Assembly: GCF_900114915.1 (NCBI RefSeq)
Contig: NZ_FOUS01000012.1
Coordinates: 62,001-126,000 of the forward strand
Origin: Bradyrhizobium sp. Rc3b
GTDB taxonomy: Bacteria > Pseudomonadota > Alphaproteobacteria > Rhizobiales > Xanthobacteraceae
DNA: 64,000 nt
Direction of reading: 5' to 3'
Made by a program: the position numbers and the translations under genes. Below are positions 42,831-52,246 of the stretch, one piece after another; the first letter of the stretch is position 1; each line of letters starts with the position of its first letter. The notes under the pieces were generated by a model. The model was not told the origin of the DNA, made no database searches, and worked only from the letters and a program-made list of their open reading frames with translations.

Positions 42831-44033
42831 GTGTCCGAACAACCCGTGCCGATGCTGCCGATGTGGCGCGTCGATCACATTAAGCCCTCGCCCGAGATGT
42901 TGGCGCTATGCGCCAACGGTCCGATCCACCGCGTGCGTTTCCCGTCCGGGCACGAAGGCTGGTGCGTGACAGGCTACGACGAGGCCAAGGCGGCGCTGTC
43001 CGACGCGGCGTTCCGGCCGGCGGGAATGCCGCCGACGGCGTTCACCCCGGATTCGGTGATTCTCGGTTCGCCGGGGTGGCTCGTCTCACACGAGGGGGGC
43101 GAGCATGTCCGGCTACGCATGCTAGTCGCGCCGGCCTTCAGCAGCCGGAGGATGAAGCTGCTGGCGCCGCATGTCGACGCGATCGCTGCGCAGTTGTTCG
43201 AGAACCTGGCGGCCCAGCGCCAGCCCGCCGACTTGCGGCGCCACCTTTCGTTTCCGCTTCCGGCCATGGTCATCAGTGCCCTGATGGGCCTGCTCTACGA
43301 GGATCACGCCTTTTTCGCTCGCCTGTCCGACCAGGTGATGACGCACCAGCATGAAAGCGGCCCGCGCAGCGCGTCGCGCTTGGCCTGGGAAGAACTGCGC
43401 GCCTACATTCGCGGCAAGATGCGGGACAAGCGCCAGGATCCGGGCGACAACCTGCTGACAGATCTGCTCACGGCGGTGGACCAGGGCAAGGCGACTGAGG
43501 AAGAAGCGATCGGCCTGGCGGCAGGCATGCTGGTGGCGGGGCACGAGAGCACCGTCGCGCAGATCGAATACGGCCTGCTGGCCATGTTCTGCCATCGGCA
43601 ACAGCGCGAACGCCTGGTCGGCGATCCATCCCTATTGGACAGCGCGGTGGAGGAAATCCTGCGCATGTACCCGCCGGGCGCGGGCTGGGACGGCATCATG
43701 CGCTATCCAAGGACCGACGTTACCATCGCGGGCGTGCATATTCCCGCCGAGAGCAAGGTGCTGGTCGGCCTGCCGGCAACATCGTTCGATCCGCGCCATT
43801 TCGACGAGCCGGAAATCTTCGACATCGGACGCCAGGAAAAGCCGCACTTGGCGTTCTCCTACGGGCCGCACTCGTGCATCGGGGGGGAGCTGGCCAGGCT
43901 GGAACTCAAGGCGGTGTTCGGTTCGATCTTCCAGCGCTTTCCCGCGCTACGCCTAGCCGTCGCGCCCGAACAATTGAAGTTGCGCAAGGAGATCATCACT
44001 GGCGGGTTCGAAGAGTTCCCGGTTTTCTGGTGA
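42831..44033 (+). CDS. cyp112: CYP112 cytochrome P450, gibberellin C-20 oxidase (400 aa)
   Basis: Bacterial P450 with I-helix AGMLVAGHESTV, ExxR in VEEILRMYPP, and heme loop FSYGPHSCIGGELARLELK (Cys ligand). In characterised rhizobial operons CYP112 converts GA12 to GA9 by removing C-20. GTG 42831 starts the operon after a GAGAGTGAAG purine run, and no other start precedes the conserved opening PVPMLPMWRVDHIKPSPEML. It is the first gene of the cluster, so the promoter should lie in the 200 bases upstream, which I could not define. Function is taken from the named operon; the sequence supports an intact enzyme. Confidence 0.9.
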   Translation: MSEQPVPMLPMWRVDHIKPSPEMLALCANGPIHRVRFPSGHEGWCVTGYDEAKAALSDAAFRPAGMPPTAFTPDSVILGSPGWLVSHEGGEHVRLRMLVAPAFSSRRMKLLAPHVDAIAAQLFENLAAQRQPADLRRHLSFPLPAMVISALMGLLYEDHAFFARLSDQVMTHQHESGPRSASRLAWEELRAYIRGKMRDKRQDPGDNLLTDLLTAVDQGKATEEEAIGLAAGMLVAGHESTVAQIEYGLLAMFCHRQQRERLVGDPSLLDSAVEEILRMYPPGAGWDGIMRYPRTDVTIAGVHIPAESKVLVGLPATSFDPRHFDEPEIFDIGRQEKPHLAFSYGPHSCIGGELARLELKAVFGSIFQRFPALRLAVAPEQLKLRKEIITGGFEEFPVFW

Positions 44034-44124
44034 TGTGCGGACGCGTCTGGGGGGCGATCGCGTCCGCGGTTTGCCGGCGCACCTGCCGCGCACCGTCAGA
44101 CCAACCAGCCAACTGGTAACGAAT

Positions 44125-45726
44125 ATGGAAGTGCAAGAAACCACGGCAGCATGCCGGGACGCCTTCGCCGAACTGGCGTCGCCGGCGCGGATCCACGACC
44201 CGTATCCGTTCATTCGGTGGTTGCGCGAGCACGACCCGGTGCATCGCGCGGCGTCGGGCCTCTTTCTGTTGAGCCGCCACGCGGACATCTACTGGGCCCT
44301 CAAGGCCACTGGCGATGCGTTTCGGGGACCGGCGCCGGGCGAACTGGCGCGCTATTTTCCGCATGCAGCAACCAGCCTGTCGCTCAATCTGCTGGCCTCC
44401 ACGCTAGCAATGAAGGACCCACCGACGCATACGCGTCTGCGCCGGCTGATCTCGCGCGATTTCACCATGCGCAAGATCGACAACCTGCGGCCGAGCATCG
44501 CGCGAATCGTCGAAGCGCGGCTGGACGGCATGGCGCCCGCGCTGGAGCGCGGGGAGGCCGTGGACCTGCATCAGGATTTCGCGCTGGCCTTGCCCATACT
44601 GGTCTTCGCCGAACTGTTTGGCATGCCCCACGACGACATGTTCGGGCTCGCCACCGGCATCGGCGCCATTCTCGAAGGCCTGAGCCCGCACGCCAGCGAT
44701 CCCCGGCTCGCCGCGGCGGACGCGGCCAGTGCCAGAGTGAAGGCCTACTTCGGCGGTCTCATACAGCGCAAGCGCACCCATCCCTGCCACGACATCGTGT
44801 CGATGCTGGTCGGCGCACATGAGGATGACGTCGACACGCTGTCAGATGCGGAGTTGATCAGCATGTTGTGGGGCATGCTGCTGGGTGGCTTCACCACCAC
44901 TGCTGCCACCATCGACCATGCAGTCCTGGCGATGCTGGCCTATCCCGAACAGCGGCACTGGCTGCAGGGAGACGCCATGGGGGTGAAGGCATTCGTCGAA
45001 GAAGTCCTGCGCTGCGACGCGCCCGCCATGTTCAGCTCCATTCCGCGTATCGCCCAGCGCGACATCGAATTAGGCGGCGTGGTTATCCCGAAGAACGCGG
45101 ACGTGCGCGTGCTGATCGCGTCTGGCAATCGCGACCCTGATGCCTTCGCCGATCCCGACCGCTTCGATCCCGCCCGGTTCTACGGCACCAGTCCCGGCAT
45201 GTCGACGGATGGGAAGATCATGCTGAGCTTCGGCCACGGCATCCACTTCTGCCTCGGAGCGCAACTGGCCCGGGTGCAGTTGGCCGAAAGTTTGCCGCGG
45301 ATTCAGGCGCGCTTCCCCACGCTGGCATTGGCCGGGCTGCCGACCCGGGAGCCCTCCGCGTTCCTTAGGACGTTCCGCGCGCTGCCGGTGCGGCTGCGTG
45401 CGCAAGGGGCTGAGATGCGCGTCGTAGTCGACCAGAATCTGTGCGGAACCAGCGGACAGTGCGTGCTTGCGCTACCGGGTACTTTTCGCCAGCGCGAACC
45501 GGACGGTGTGGCCGAAGTGTGCCGGGCGACAGTCCCGCAGGCGCTGCATGCCGCCGTGCGTCTCGCAGCCAGCCAGTGCCCGGTCGCCGCCATTCGGGTC
45601 ATCAGAGGCGAAGCTGGCGGTGACGAGCGCGCCAGCGCCGACAATGCGCCTTCTCCGGCGGCGGAGGCGGAGCGGCATGCCGACAGAGACCAACGCAATC
45701 CAGGAGGACACCATGGGACGGTTTGA
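44125..45726 (+). CDS. cyp114: CYP114 P450 fused to 3Fe-4S-type ferredoxin (533 aa)
   Basis: Residues 1-430 are a P450: I-helix WGMLLGGFTTTAATIDHA, ExxR in FVEEVLRCDAP, heme loop FGHGIHFCLGAQLARVQLA. Residues about 432-500 are a small ferredoxin: MRVVVDQNLCGTSGQCVLAL, closing with the lone cysteine of SQCPVAAIRVI, a three-cysteine set expected for a 3Fe-4S cluster. In many other operons these are two genes. CYP114 with its ferredoxin performs the ring contraction of ent-kaurenoic acid to GA12-aldehyde. The stop overlaps the next start by 14 bases. ATG 44125 is chosen over an in-frame GTG at 44035. Confidence 0.9.
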   Translation: MEVQETTAACRDAFAELASPARIHDPYPFIRWLREHDPVHRAASGLFLLSRHADIYWALKATGDAFRGPAPGELARYFPHAATSLSLNLLASTLAMKDPPTHTRLRRLISRDFTMRKIDNLRPSIARIVEARLDGMAPALERGEAVDLHQDFALALPILVFAELFGMPHDDMFGLATGIGAILEGLSPHASDPRLAAADAASARVKAYFGGLIQRKRTHPCHDIVSMLVGAHEDDVDTLSDAELISMLWGMLLGGFTTTAATIDHAVLAMLAYPEQRHWLQGDAMGVKAFVEEVLRCDAPAMFSSIPRIAQRDIELGGVVIPKNADVRVLIASGNRDPDAFADPDRFDPARFYGTSPGMSTDGKIMLSFGHGIHFCLGAQLARVQLAESLPRIQARFPTLALAGLPTREPSAFLRTFRALPVRLRAQGAEMRVVVDQNLCGTSGQCVLALPGTFRQREPDGVAEVCRATVPQALHAAVRLAASQCPVAAIRVIRGEAGGDERASADNAPSPAAEAERHADRDQRNPGGHHGTV

Positions 45727-46558
45727 AGGCAAGGTGGCCGTGGTGACCGGCGCCGGCGCGGGGATCGGCAAGGCATGCGCCCTTGCCATCGCGCGCGAGG
45801 GCGGCAGAGTGGTGGTCGCCGACATCGATGGCTCGGCGGCCACGGCGTGTACCGCGCAAATCGCGGCCGAGGCGGGCCACTCGCTGGCTCTGGCCATCGA
45901 CATCGCCGAGGCGCAGGCTGTGGCAGCGCTGTTCGACATTGCGGAGCGGCACTTCAGTGCGGTCGATCTCCTGGTGAACAACGCGGGCGCTATGCATCTG
46001 ACTCCGCGCGACCGCGCGATCCTCGACCTGGACCTGGCGGTCTGGGATCAGACCATGGCAACCAATCTGCGCGGCACACTACTCTGCTGCCGGCAGGCCA
46101 TCCCAGGGATGATCGCCCGCGGCGGTGGCGCGATCGTCAACATGTCGTCGTGCCAGGGGCTCAGCGGTGACACCGCGCTGACGTCCTACGCCGCATCGAA
46201 GGCGGCGATGAACATGCTATCGGCCTCGCTCGCCACCCAGTACGGTCATGCGCAGATCCGCTGCAACGCGGTTGCGCCGGGTCTCATCATGACCGAGCGT
46301 CTCCTGGCCAAGCTGGACGAGTGCATGCAACGGCATCTGCGCCGGCACCAGCTCCTGCCGCGCGTCGGCCGCCCTGAGGACGTGGCGGCGCTGGTGGCGT
46401 TCCTGCTCTCCGAGGATGCTGCGTTCATCACCGGCCAAGTAGTGTGCATCGACGGCGGCATGCTGGCGCATGTGCCGACATACGCCGACGGTGGGAATAG
46501 CCGCGCCGCGCGGCCTTCCGGCGAGACCGCCGAAGCGGCTGCGTTGCAGCGCTGCTGA
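45713..46558 (+). CDS. SDR oxidoreductase of gibberellin synthesis (281 aa)
   Basis: A classical short-chain dehydrogenase: cofactor motif VVTGAGAGIGKACALA, NNAG in LLVNNAGAMHL, active-site Ser in NMSSCQGLSG and YxxxK in SYAASKAAMN. In this operon it oxidises GA12-aldehyde to GA12. AGGAGG sits seven bases before ATG 45713. It overlaps both neighbours (14 bases with CYP114-ferredoxin and one base with CYP117). The C-terminal 30 residues beyond the usual SDR end (VPTYADGGNSRAARP) are operon-specific. Confidence 0.9.
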   Translation: MGRFEGKVAVVTGAGAGIGKACALAIAREGGRVVVADIDGSAATACTAQIAAEAGHSLALAIDIAEAQAVAALFDIAERHFSAVDLLVNNAGAMHLTPRDRAILDLDLAVWDQTMATNLRGTLLCCRQAIPGMIARGGGAIVNMSSCQGLSGDTALTSYAASKAAMNMLSASLATQYGHAQIRCNAVAPGLIMTERLLAKLDECMQRHLRRHQLLPRVGRPEDVAALVAFLLSEDAAFITGQVVCIDGGMLAHVPTYADGGNSRAARPSGETAEAAALQRC

Positions 46559-47901
46559 TGGACATGCTGCTCAACCCGCTGAACCGTCGAGATCGGCTGC
46601 GGCACGACATCCCGGTCGTGCCCGGCGCCTTCCCCTTGGTCGGGCATCTTCCCGCCATCGTCTGTGACCTGCCGCGCCTGCTGCGGCGCGCGGAACGGAC
46701 GGTGGGTAGCCACTTCTGGCTGGACTTCGGCCCTGCCGGACACATGGTGACCTGTCTGGATCCGGATGCGATCGCACTGCTCCAGCACAAGGACGTGTCC
46801 TCGGCGCTGATCGAAGAGATCGCGCCCGAACTGTTTGGTGGAACTTTGGTCGCCCAGGACGGCGGCGCGCACCGGCAGGCGCGCGGCGCGATCCAGGCGG
46901 CGTTCCTGCCCACGGGGCTGACCCAGGCCGGCATCGGCGAGCTGTTCGCGCCCGTCATCTGGGCTTGGGTGCAGAGGTGGCGCGACCGGGGCGACGTAAC
47001 CATCCTGCGCGAAACCGGCGATCTGATGCTCAAGCTTATCTTCAGCCTCATGGGAATCCCCGCGCAGGACCTGCCGGAATGGCGTCGCAAGTACCGGCAA
47101 CTGCTGCAGTTGGTCGTCGCGCCAAAGGTCGACCTGCCCGGACTGCCCTTGCGGCGCGGTCGCGCCGCCCGGGACTGGATCGATGCGCGGCTGCGCGAGT
47201 TCATTCGCGACGCGCGCGAACTTGCCGCGCGTACCGGGGTAATCAACGACATGGTGAGTGCCTTCGATCGCAGGGACGATGCGCTCTCCGATGAAGTCCT
47301 CGTGGCCAATATCCGCTTGCTGCTGCTTGGTGGTCACGACACCACCGCCTCAACGATGGCCTGGATGGTGATCGAGCTAGCGCGGCAGCCTGGGCTGTGG
47401 GAGGCTCTGGTCGAGGAGGCGCAACGCGTGGGCGCGGTGCCGACCCGGCACGCGGACTTGGCGCAGTGTCCGGTCGCCGAGGCGCTGTTCCGCGAGACGC
47501 TGCGCATGCATCCGCCGACCCCGCTCCTGGTGCGGCGCGCAGCGCGTGAATTGCAACTCGGCCAACGGCGCATTCCCGCGGGCACCGATCTGTGCATCCC
47601 GCTGCTGCATTTCTCGACCTCGGCGCTGCTGCACGAGGCGCCTCATCAGTTTCGCCTGGCGCGGTGGCTGGAACGCACCGAGCCGATCCGGCCGGCGGAC
47701 ATGCTGCAGTTCGGTACCGGCCGACACGTCTGCATAGGCTACCACCTGGCATGGCTGGAACTGGTGCAGTTCTGCATCGCCTTGGCGCTGACTATGCACG
47801 AGAGCGGGGCGCGGCCGCGGTTGCTGAGCAGTGTCGAAAAAGGCCTGCGCTATTACCCGACTGCACATCCATCCATGACTATCCGAATCGGATTTTCATG
47901 A
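46558..47901 (+). CDS. cyp117: CYP117 cytochrome P450, ent-kaurene oxidase (447 aa)
   Basis: I-helix RLLLLGGHDTTASTMAW, ExxR in LFRETLRMHPPTP and heme loop FGTGRHVCIGYHLAWLEL show an intact P450. CYP117 converts ent-kaurene to ent-kaurenoic acid by three successive oxidations. Start ATG 46558 overlaps the SDR stop by one base (TGATG). A short membrane-like N-terminus is absent, as usual for soluble bacterial P450s. Confidence 0.9.
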   Translation: MDMLLNPLNRRDRLRHDIPVVPGAFPLVGHLPAIVCDLPRLLRRAERTVGSHFWLDFGPAGHMVTCLDPDAIALLQHKDVSSALIEEIAPELFGGTLVAQDGGAHRQARGAIQAAFLPTGLTQAGIGELFAPVIWAWVQRWRDRGDVTILRETGDLMLKLIFSLMGIPAQDLPEWRRKYRQLLQLVVAPKVDLPGLPLRRGRAARDWIDARLREFIRDARELAARTGVINDMVSAFDRRDDALSDEVLVANIRLLLLGGHDTTASTMAWMVIELARQPGLWEALVEEAQRVGAVPTRHADLAQCPVAEALFRETLRMHPPTPLLVRRAARELQLGQRRIPAGTDLCIPLLHFSTSALLHEAPHQFRLARWLERTEPIRPADMLQFGTGRHVCIGYHLAWLELVQFCIALALTMHESGARPRLLSSVEKGLRYYPTAHPSMTIRIGFS

Positions 47902-48023
47902 GCTGGCATCACATGCCCTGTTGCGAGGCAGCAGCGCCGGCGACTCGCGGCATTGCTGCACTCGGCGCGCGCACGGTGCGTGTCAGACGTCACCGCGGCG
48001 GCTCGCCTGTCAGGGACAAGGAC

Positions 48024-49028
48024 ATGAACAACATGCAGACCGGTTCTACGCCACAGGATGACAGAACTGGTGATTCCGTGCTCGGCGGATTGGGCGCGCA
48101 GGCGCACGGCGCATCCGGCGGGCTGCTGCCCGTCTGGATGCACGACGGCGCAAACCGGGTCGAACACGTGCTGGCGCGTGTTCTCTGCGCCGAACATGAC
48201 GGTGAGACCGGGCTGATGGCGGCGATGCGCTACGCTACCTTGCAGGGCGGGAAGCGCACCCGCGCCTTGCTCTGTCTGGCTGCCGGCACACTGGCCGGCG
48301 CGCCGGCGCACATGCTCGAAGACGTCGGCGCTGCCATCGAGATGATGCACGCCTGTACCTTGGTCCACGACGATCTGCCCGCGATGGACGACGACGTGCT
48401 TCGCCGCGGCCTTCCTACCGTGCACGTCAAGTTCGGTGAAGCTACTGCGATCCTGGTCGGCGATGCGCTGCAGGCGCATGCCTTCCTGACCCTGGCGAGC
48501 CTCGATGCGCCGGGCGACAGCCGTATCGCGCTCGTGCGCGAACTGGCGCAGGCGGTGTCAGCCGAGGGTGCCGCAGGCGGGCAGGCCAAGGATCTGTCGC
48601 TGGTGGGAAAGCACGTCGAGCTGGACAGGATAGTGGCGATGCACCAGATGAAGAGCGGAGCGCTAGTGCGCGCGTCCGTTCGCATGGGCGCGCTATGCGC
48701 TGTCGCGGACAATGCCGCGCACGCTGCACTGTACTGTGCGCTCGATCACTACAGCGCCTGTTTCGGCCTAGCGTTGCAGGTGATCGACGACATTCTCGAC
48801 GTGACAGCGGATACCGCGACCCTGGGCAAGACCCCCGGCAAGGACGCGGCGGCGCAGAAGCCGACCTGCGCGTCGATCATGGGACTGCAGGCAGCACGCC
48901 AGTTCGCGCTGGATCTGTTGCGCGATGCAGCGGAGTCCATCGCGCCGCTGGGGCCGCGTGCTGAACGGTTGGCGCAACTCTTAAAGCGGGCCAACGCGTA
49001 TCTGTTCAAGCACGCGCCATGCGCATGA
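48024..49028 (+). CDS. geranylgeranyl diphosphate synthase (334 aa)
   Basis: Trans-prenyltransferase with first Asp-rich motif LVHDDLPAMDDDVLRRG (DDxxxxD) and second motif LQVIDDILDVT (DDxxD), plus LQGGKRTRALLC for pyrophosphate binding and KDAAAQKPTC near the end. It makes GGPP for the following two diterpene cyclases. ATG 48024 is used; an in-frame ATG at 47898 overlaps the CYP117 stop (ATGA) and would add 42 arginine-rich residues, so the true start is uncertain. Confidence 0.9.
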   Translation: MNNMQTGSTPQDDRTGDSVLGGLGAQAHGASGGLLPVWMHDGANRVEHVLARVLCAEHDGETGLMAAMRYATLQGGKRTRALLCLAAGTLAGAPAHMLEDVGAAIEMMHACTLVHDDLPAMDDDVLRRGLPTVHVKFGEATAILVGDALQAHAFLTLASLDAPGDSRIALVRELAQAVSAEGAAGGQAKDLSLVGKHVELDRIVAMHQMKSGALVRASVRMGALCAVADNAAHAALYCALDHYSACFGLALQVIDDILDVTADTATLGKTPGKDAAAQKPTCASIMGLQAARQFALDLLRDAAESIAPLGPRAERLAQLLKRANAYLFKHAPCA

Positions 49029-49186
49029 GCGCGCGGTCCGCATGGGGACGCCCCCGATTGCAGCGGTTGCCCGCCGCGGGCACGCGGCGCCCTGCGCGCA
49101 AGCCTATGCGACGAGCTTGCGGCGACATGCGAAGGCGTCTGCCCTATCCCAGTTCTTTTCAACGGTCTGCATAAGGAACATCCAGC

Positions 49187-50737
49187 GTGAACGCGCTGTC
49201 CGAACAGATCCTTTCCGAATTGCGCGGCCTGCTGAGCGAAATGAGCGATGGCGGCAGCGTCGGTCCGTCTGTCTACGACACGGCGCAGGCGCTGCGCTTC
49301 CACGGCAACTTCACCGGTCGGCAGGACGCATATGCGTGGCTCATCGCGCAGCAACAGGCCGACGGCGGATGGGGAAGCGCGGACTTCCCGCTGTTCCGCC
49401 ATGCGCCCACCTGGGCAGCGTTACTGGCATTGCAGCGTGCCGATGCCCTTCCCGGTGCTGCCGACGCAGTCCAGGCGGCAACCCGGTTCCTTCAGCGCCA
49501 GCCCGATCCCTATGCGCAGGCCGTGCCGGAAGACGCGCCGATCGGTGCGGAGCTGATCCTGCCGCAGCTTTGCGGTGAGGCCAGCTCCTTGCTGAGTGCC
49601 GTAGCGTTTCCGCGGCATCCAGCGCTGTTGCCGCTGCGGCAAGCGCGCCTGGACAAGCTGGCGGCGCTGGCGATGTTGCCGAGCGGCCATCCCTTGCTGC
49701 ACTCCTGGGAAGCCTGGGGGACGTCGCCGACGACCGCATGCCTGGATGACGAGGGCAGCATTGGCATCAGTCCGGCGGCCACCGCCGCGTGGCGTGCGCA
49801 CGCCGTGACGTGGGGAAGCAGGCCGCAGGCCGAGCGCGCCGATGCGTATCTCCGGATGGCATCGCGGGCGACGCGCAGCGGCATCGAAGGCGTCTTTCCC
49901 AACGTCTGGCCGATCAATGTGTTCGAGCCGTGCTGGTCCCTGTACACCCTGCATCTGGCCGGGCTGTTCGCGCATCCCGCGCTCGCCGAGGCGGTCCGCG
50001 TGATTGTAGCGCAGCTCGACGCCCGCCTGGGCTTGCGCGGTCTGGGCCCGGCCTTGCATTTCGCAGCTGATGCGGACGACACCGCCGTTGCGTTGTGCGT
50101 CCTGCACATTGCAGGCCACGACGCGGCGGTGGATGCGTTGCGCCATTTTGAAGTCGGCGAGCTGTTCGTCACCTTCCCCGGCGAGCGCAATGCCTCGGTG
50201 TCGACCAACATCCACGCCCTGCATGCGTTGCGACTGTTCGGAAAGCCCGCCGCTGGCACCAGCGCCTATGTCGAGGCCAATCGCAACCTGCACGGTCTGT
50301 GGGACAACGAAAAATGGCACGTTTCGTGGCTGTATCCCACCTCGCATGCGGTCGCTGCGCTGGCGCAAGGCAAGCCCCGGTGGCGGGACGAGCGCGCGCT
50401 GGCGGCGCTGCTGCAGGCGCAGCGCGGCGACGGCGGCTGGGGCGCCGGTCGCGCCTCCACATTCGAGGAAACCGCCTACGCGTTGTTCGCGTTACGCGTG
50501 ATGGACGAGAGCGAAAAAGCCACAGGGCGCCGGCGCATCGCGCAGGTGGTGGCGCGAGCGCTGGAGTGGATGCTCGCCCGCCACGCGGCGCATGCATTGC
50601 CGAAAACGCCATTGTGGATCGGCAAGGAACTGTATTGCCCCACTCGGGTCGTGCGCGTGGCCGAACTCGCCGGGTTGTGGCTGGCGCTTCGTTGGGGGCG
50701 GCGCGTCCTGGCCGAGGGAGCAGGAGCGACCCCATGA
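49187..50737 (+). CDS. cps: ent-copalyl diphosphate synthase (516 aa)
   Basis: Class II diterpene cyclase. The catalytic DxDD motif is visible in HFAADADDTAVALCVLH (D-A-D-D), and the beta-gamma fold shows repeated QW-like motifs (QQQADGGWGSADFPLF near the start, QRGDGGWGAGRASTFEETAY near the end). It protonates GGPP to ent-copalyl diphosphate. GTG at 49187 begins VNALSEQILSELRGLLSEM. A 158-base gap before it is the largest gap within the operon. The stop overlaps the KS start (ATGA). Confidence 0.92.
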   Translation: MNALSEQILSELRGLLSEMSDGGSVGPSVYDTAQALRFHGNFTGRQDAYAWLIAQQQADGGWGSADFPLFRHAPTWAALLALQRADALPGAADAVQAATRFLQRQPDPYAQAVPEDAPIGAELILPQLCGEASSLLSAVAFPRHPALLPLRQARLDKLAALAMLPSGHPLLHSWEAWGTSPTTACLDDEGSIGISPAATAAWRAHAVTWGSRPQAERADAYLRMASRATRSGIEGVFPNVWPINVFEPCWSLYTLHLAGLFAHPALAEAVRVIVAQLDARLGLRGLGPALHFAADADDTAVALCVLHIAGHDAAVDALRHFEVGELFVTFPGERNASVSTNIHALHALRLFGKPAAGTSAYVEANRNLHGLWDNEKWHVSWLYPTSHAVAALAQGKPRWRDERALAALLQAQRGDGGWGAGRASTFEETAYALFALRVMDESEKATGRRRIAQVVARALEWMLARHAAHALPKTPLWIGKELYCPTRVVRVAELAGLWLALRWGRRVLAEGAGATP

Positions 50738-51636
50738 TCCAGCCAGAACGCGCGCTGCATCAGGTGCTGGAGTGGGGGCGTTCCCTGAGCGGGTTCGCTG
50801 ACGAGCATGCCGTGGAAGCGGTCAGCGGCGGCCAGTACATTCTGCAGCGTATCCAACCGAGCCTGCGTGACATCAGCGGCCGCACCGGTCGCGATCCGCA
50901 GGACGAAACACTGATCTTGGCATTCTATCGCGAACTGGCGCTCCTGTTCTGGCTCGACGATTGCAACGATCTTGGCCTGATCGCGCCGGAGCAGCTCGCC
51001 GCCGTGGAGCAGGCGCTGGGGCAGGGCGAGCCGTGCGCCCTCCCCGGATTCGAAGGCTGCGCTGTGCTGCGCGGTTCGCTGGCCGCGCTCGCCTACGATC
51101 GTCGCGACTATGCTCAGCTTCTCGACGATACCCAGCGCTACTGCGCGGCGCTGCGCGCCGGACACGCGCAGGCGGCAGGGCCGGAACGCTGGTCCTACGC
51201 CGAGTACCTGCACAACGGCATCGATTCGATCGCCTACGCGAACGTGTTCTGTTGCCTGTCGTTGCTGTGGGGGCTGGACATGGCGACTTTGCGCGCGCGT
51301 CCAGCGTTTCGCCAGGTCCTGCGGCTCATCTCCGCGATAGGGCGCCTGCAGAACGATCTGCACGGACGCGACAAGGACACGTCGGCCGACGAGGCCGACA
51401 ACGCGGCGATCCTGCTGCTGCACCGCTATCCAGCTATGCCTGTGCTGGAGTTCCTCAATGACGAGCTGGCCGGCTATACGCGCATGCTGCAGCGGGTGAT
51501 GGCGCAAGAGCGCTTTCCGGCGCCGTGGAGATCCTTGATCGAGGCCATGGGGGCCATCTGCGCGCGGTACTACCAGACCTCGGCCGGCCGGTACCGCAGC
51601 GACTCTGCGAGGGGAGGCCAGCGTTCGCCGGCCTAA
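50734..51636 (+). CDS. ks: ent-kaurene synthase (300 aa)
   Basis: Class I terpene synthase with metal-binding WLDDCNDLGL (DDxxD) near residue 75 and a second motif NDLHGRDKDTSADE near residue 210. It turns ent-copalyl diphosphate into ent-kaurene. The start at 50734 overlaps the CPS stop. It is the last complete gene of the operon. Confidence 0.9.
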   Translation: MIQPERALHQVLEWGRSLSGFADEHAVEAVSGGQYILQRIQPSLRDISGRTGRDPQDETLILAFYRELALLFWLDDCNDLGLIAPEQLAAVEQALGQGEPCALPGFEGCAVLRGSLAALAYDRRDYAQLLDDTQRYCAALRAGHAQAAGPERWSYAEYLHNGIDSIAYANVFCCLSLLWGLDMATLRARPAFRQVLRLISAIGRLQNDLHGRDKDTSADEADNAAILLLHRYPAMPVLEFLNDELAGYTRMLQRVMAQERFPAPWRSLIEAMGAICARYYQTSAGRYRSDSARGGQRSPA

Positions 51637-51715
51637 AAGCGTGGTTGGCGGCGGCATGCACGCGCTGCCGCGGTCCGACGCAAGGCTGTCGCCGGATGCG
51701 GCGGACGCAGCGAGC

Positions 51716-51790
51716 ATGAGCAACACCGCTCTTAGCCGGCGCAAAGACGACACCTGGAGATTGTTCTGGATCGACGATTCGAACGAGTGA
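51716..51790 (+). pseudogene. possible N-terminal remnant of a type 2 isopentenyl diphosphate isomerase
   Basis: A 24-codon frame starts MSNTALSRRKDD, matching the opening of type 2 (FMN-dependent) isomerases (S/N-R-K-D-x-H). It then diverges (TWRLFWIDDSNE) and stops. Some bacterial gibberellin operons end in an idi gene, so a relic here is plausible. The match is short and could be chance. Confidence 0.35.
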
Positions 51791-52246
51791 CCTGTTGCCT
51801 TCAGAGCAAGATGACGTGCCCATCCGAGACATGCGATAGGGCACGCTGCGGTGCGCTATCCGAATGAAACGGCCGGATACCGATGGGCGGAGCTTGCGCG
51901 CGGGATAAATTTGACCGACGCGCTGTCCGGCTCTGTCACAAGGCCTCTCAGGGCCAGCGATAGCCCACGTTTGGAGCATCAACGGGGAGTATTGCGTGAA
52001 GAGAGAAAAACTACAAAATATATAAAAATTTCAATGTGGATAGGAGGACACTCCTTCCGCTAGTTCCCCATCAACTCGTTGATCTTCCAAAAAACTCTGC
52101 AGTTCGAATGGCTTCCAGTTGATGGGTGCTCCGGTAAGGTGGCTACAGCGAGCCCCTGGAAGACGTGCCTCATCCTCGACCCATCGGCGCCAAGAGCTCT
52201 TCGTACGAGCGTAGAACTGCGCTTGCCGATAGGCTCAAGAACTGCC
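51791..52246. other. region between operon and recombinase, no recognised gene
   Basis: Short frames only. The stretch around 52005-52045 is notably A/T-rich for this window. I see no clear terminator for the gibberellin operon here. Confidence 0.35.

Noticed and set aside
49421..50368. long minus-strand frames opposite the CPS, KS, SDR and P450 genes
   Set aside because: Codon third-position GC bias creates long antisense frames; they lack motifs, and the plus-strand enzymes are unambiguous.
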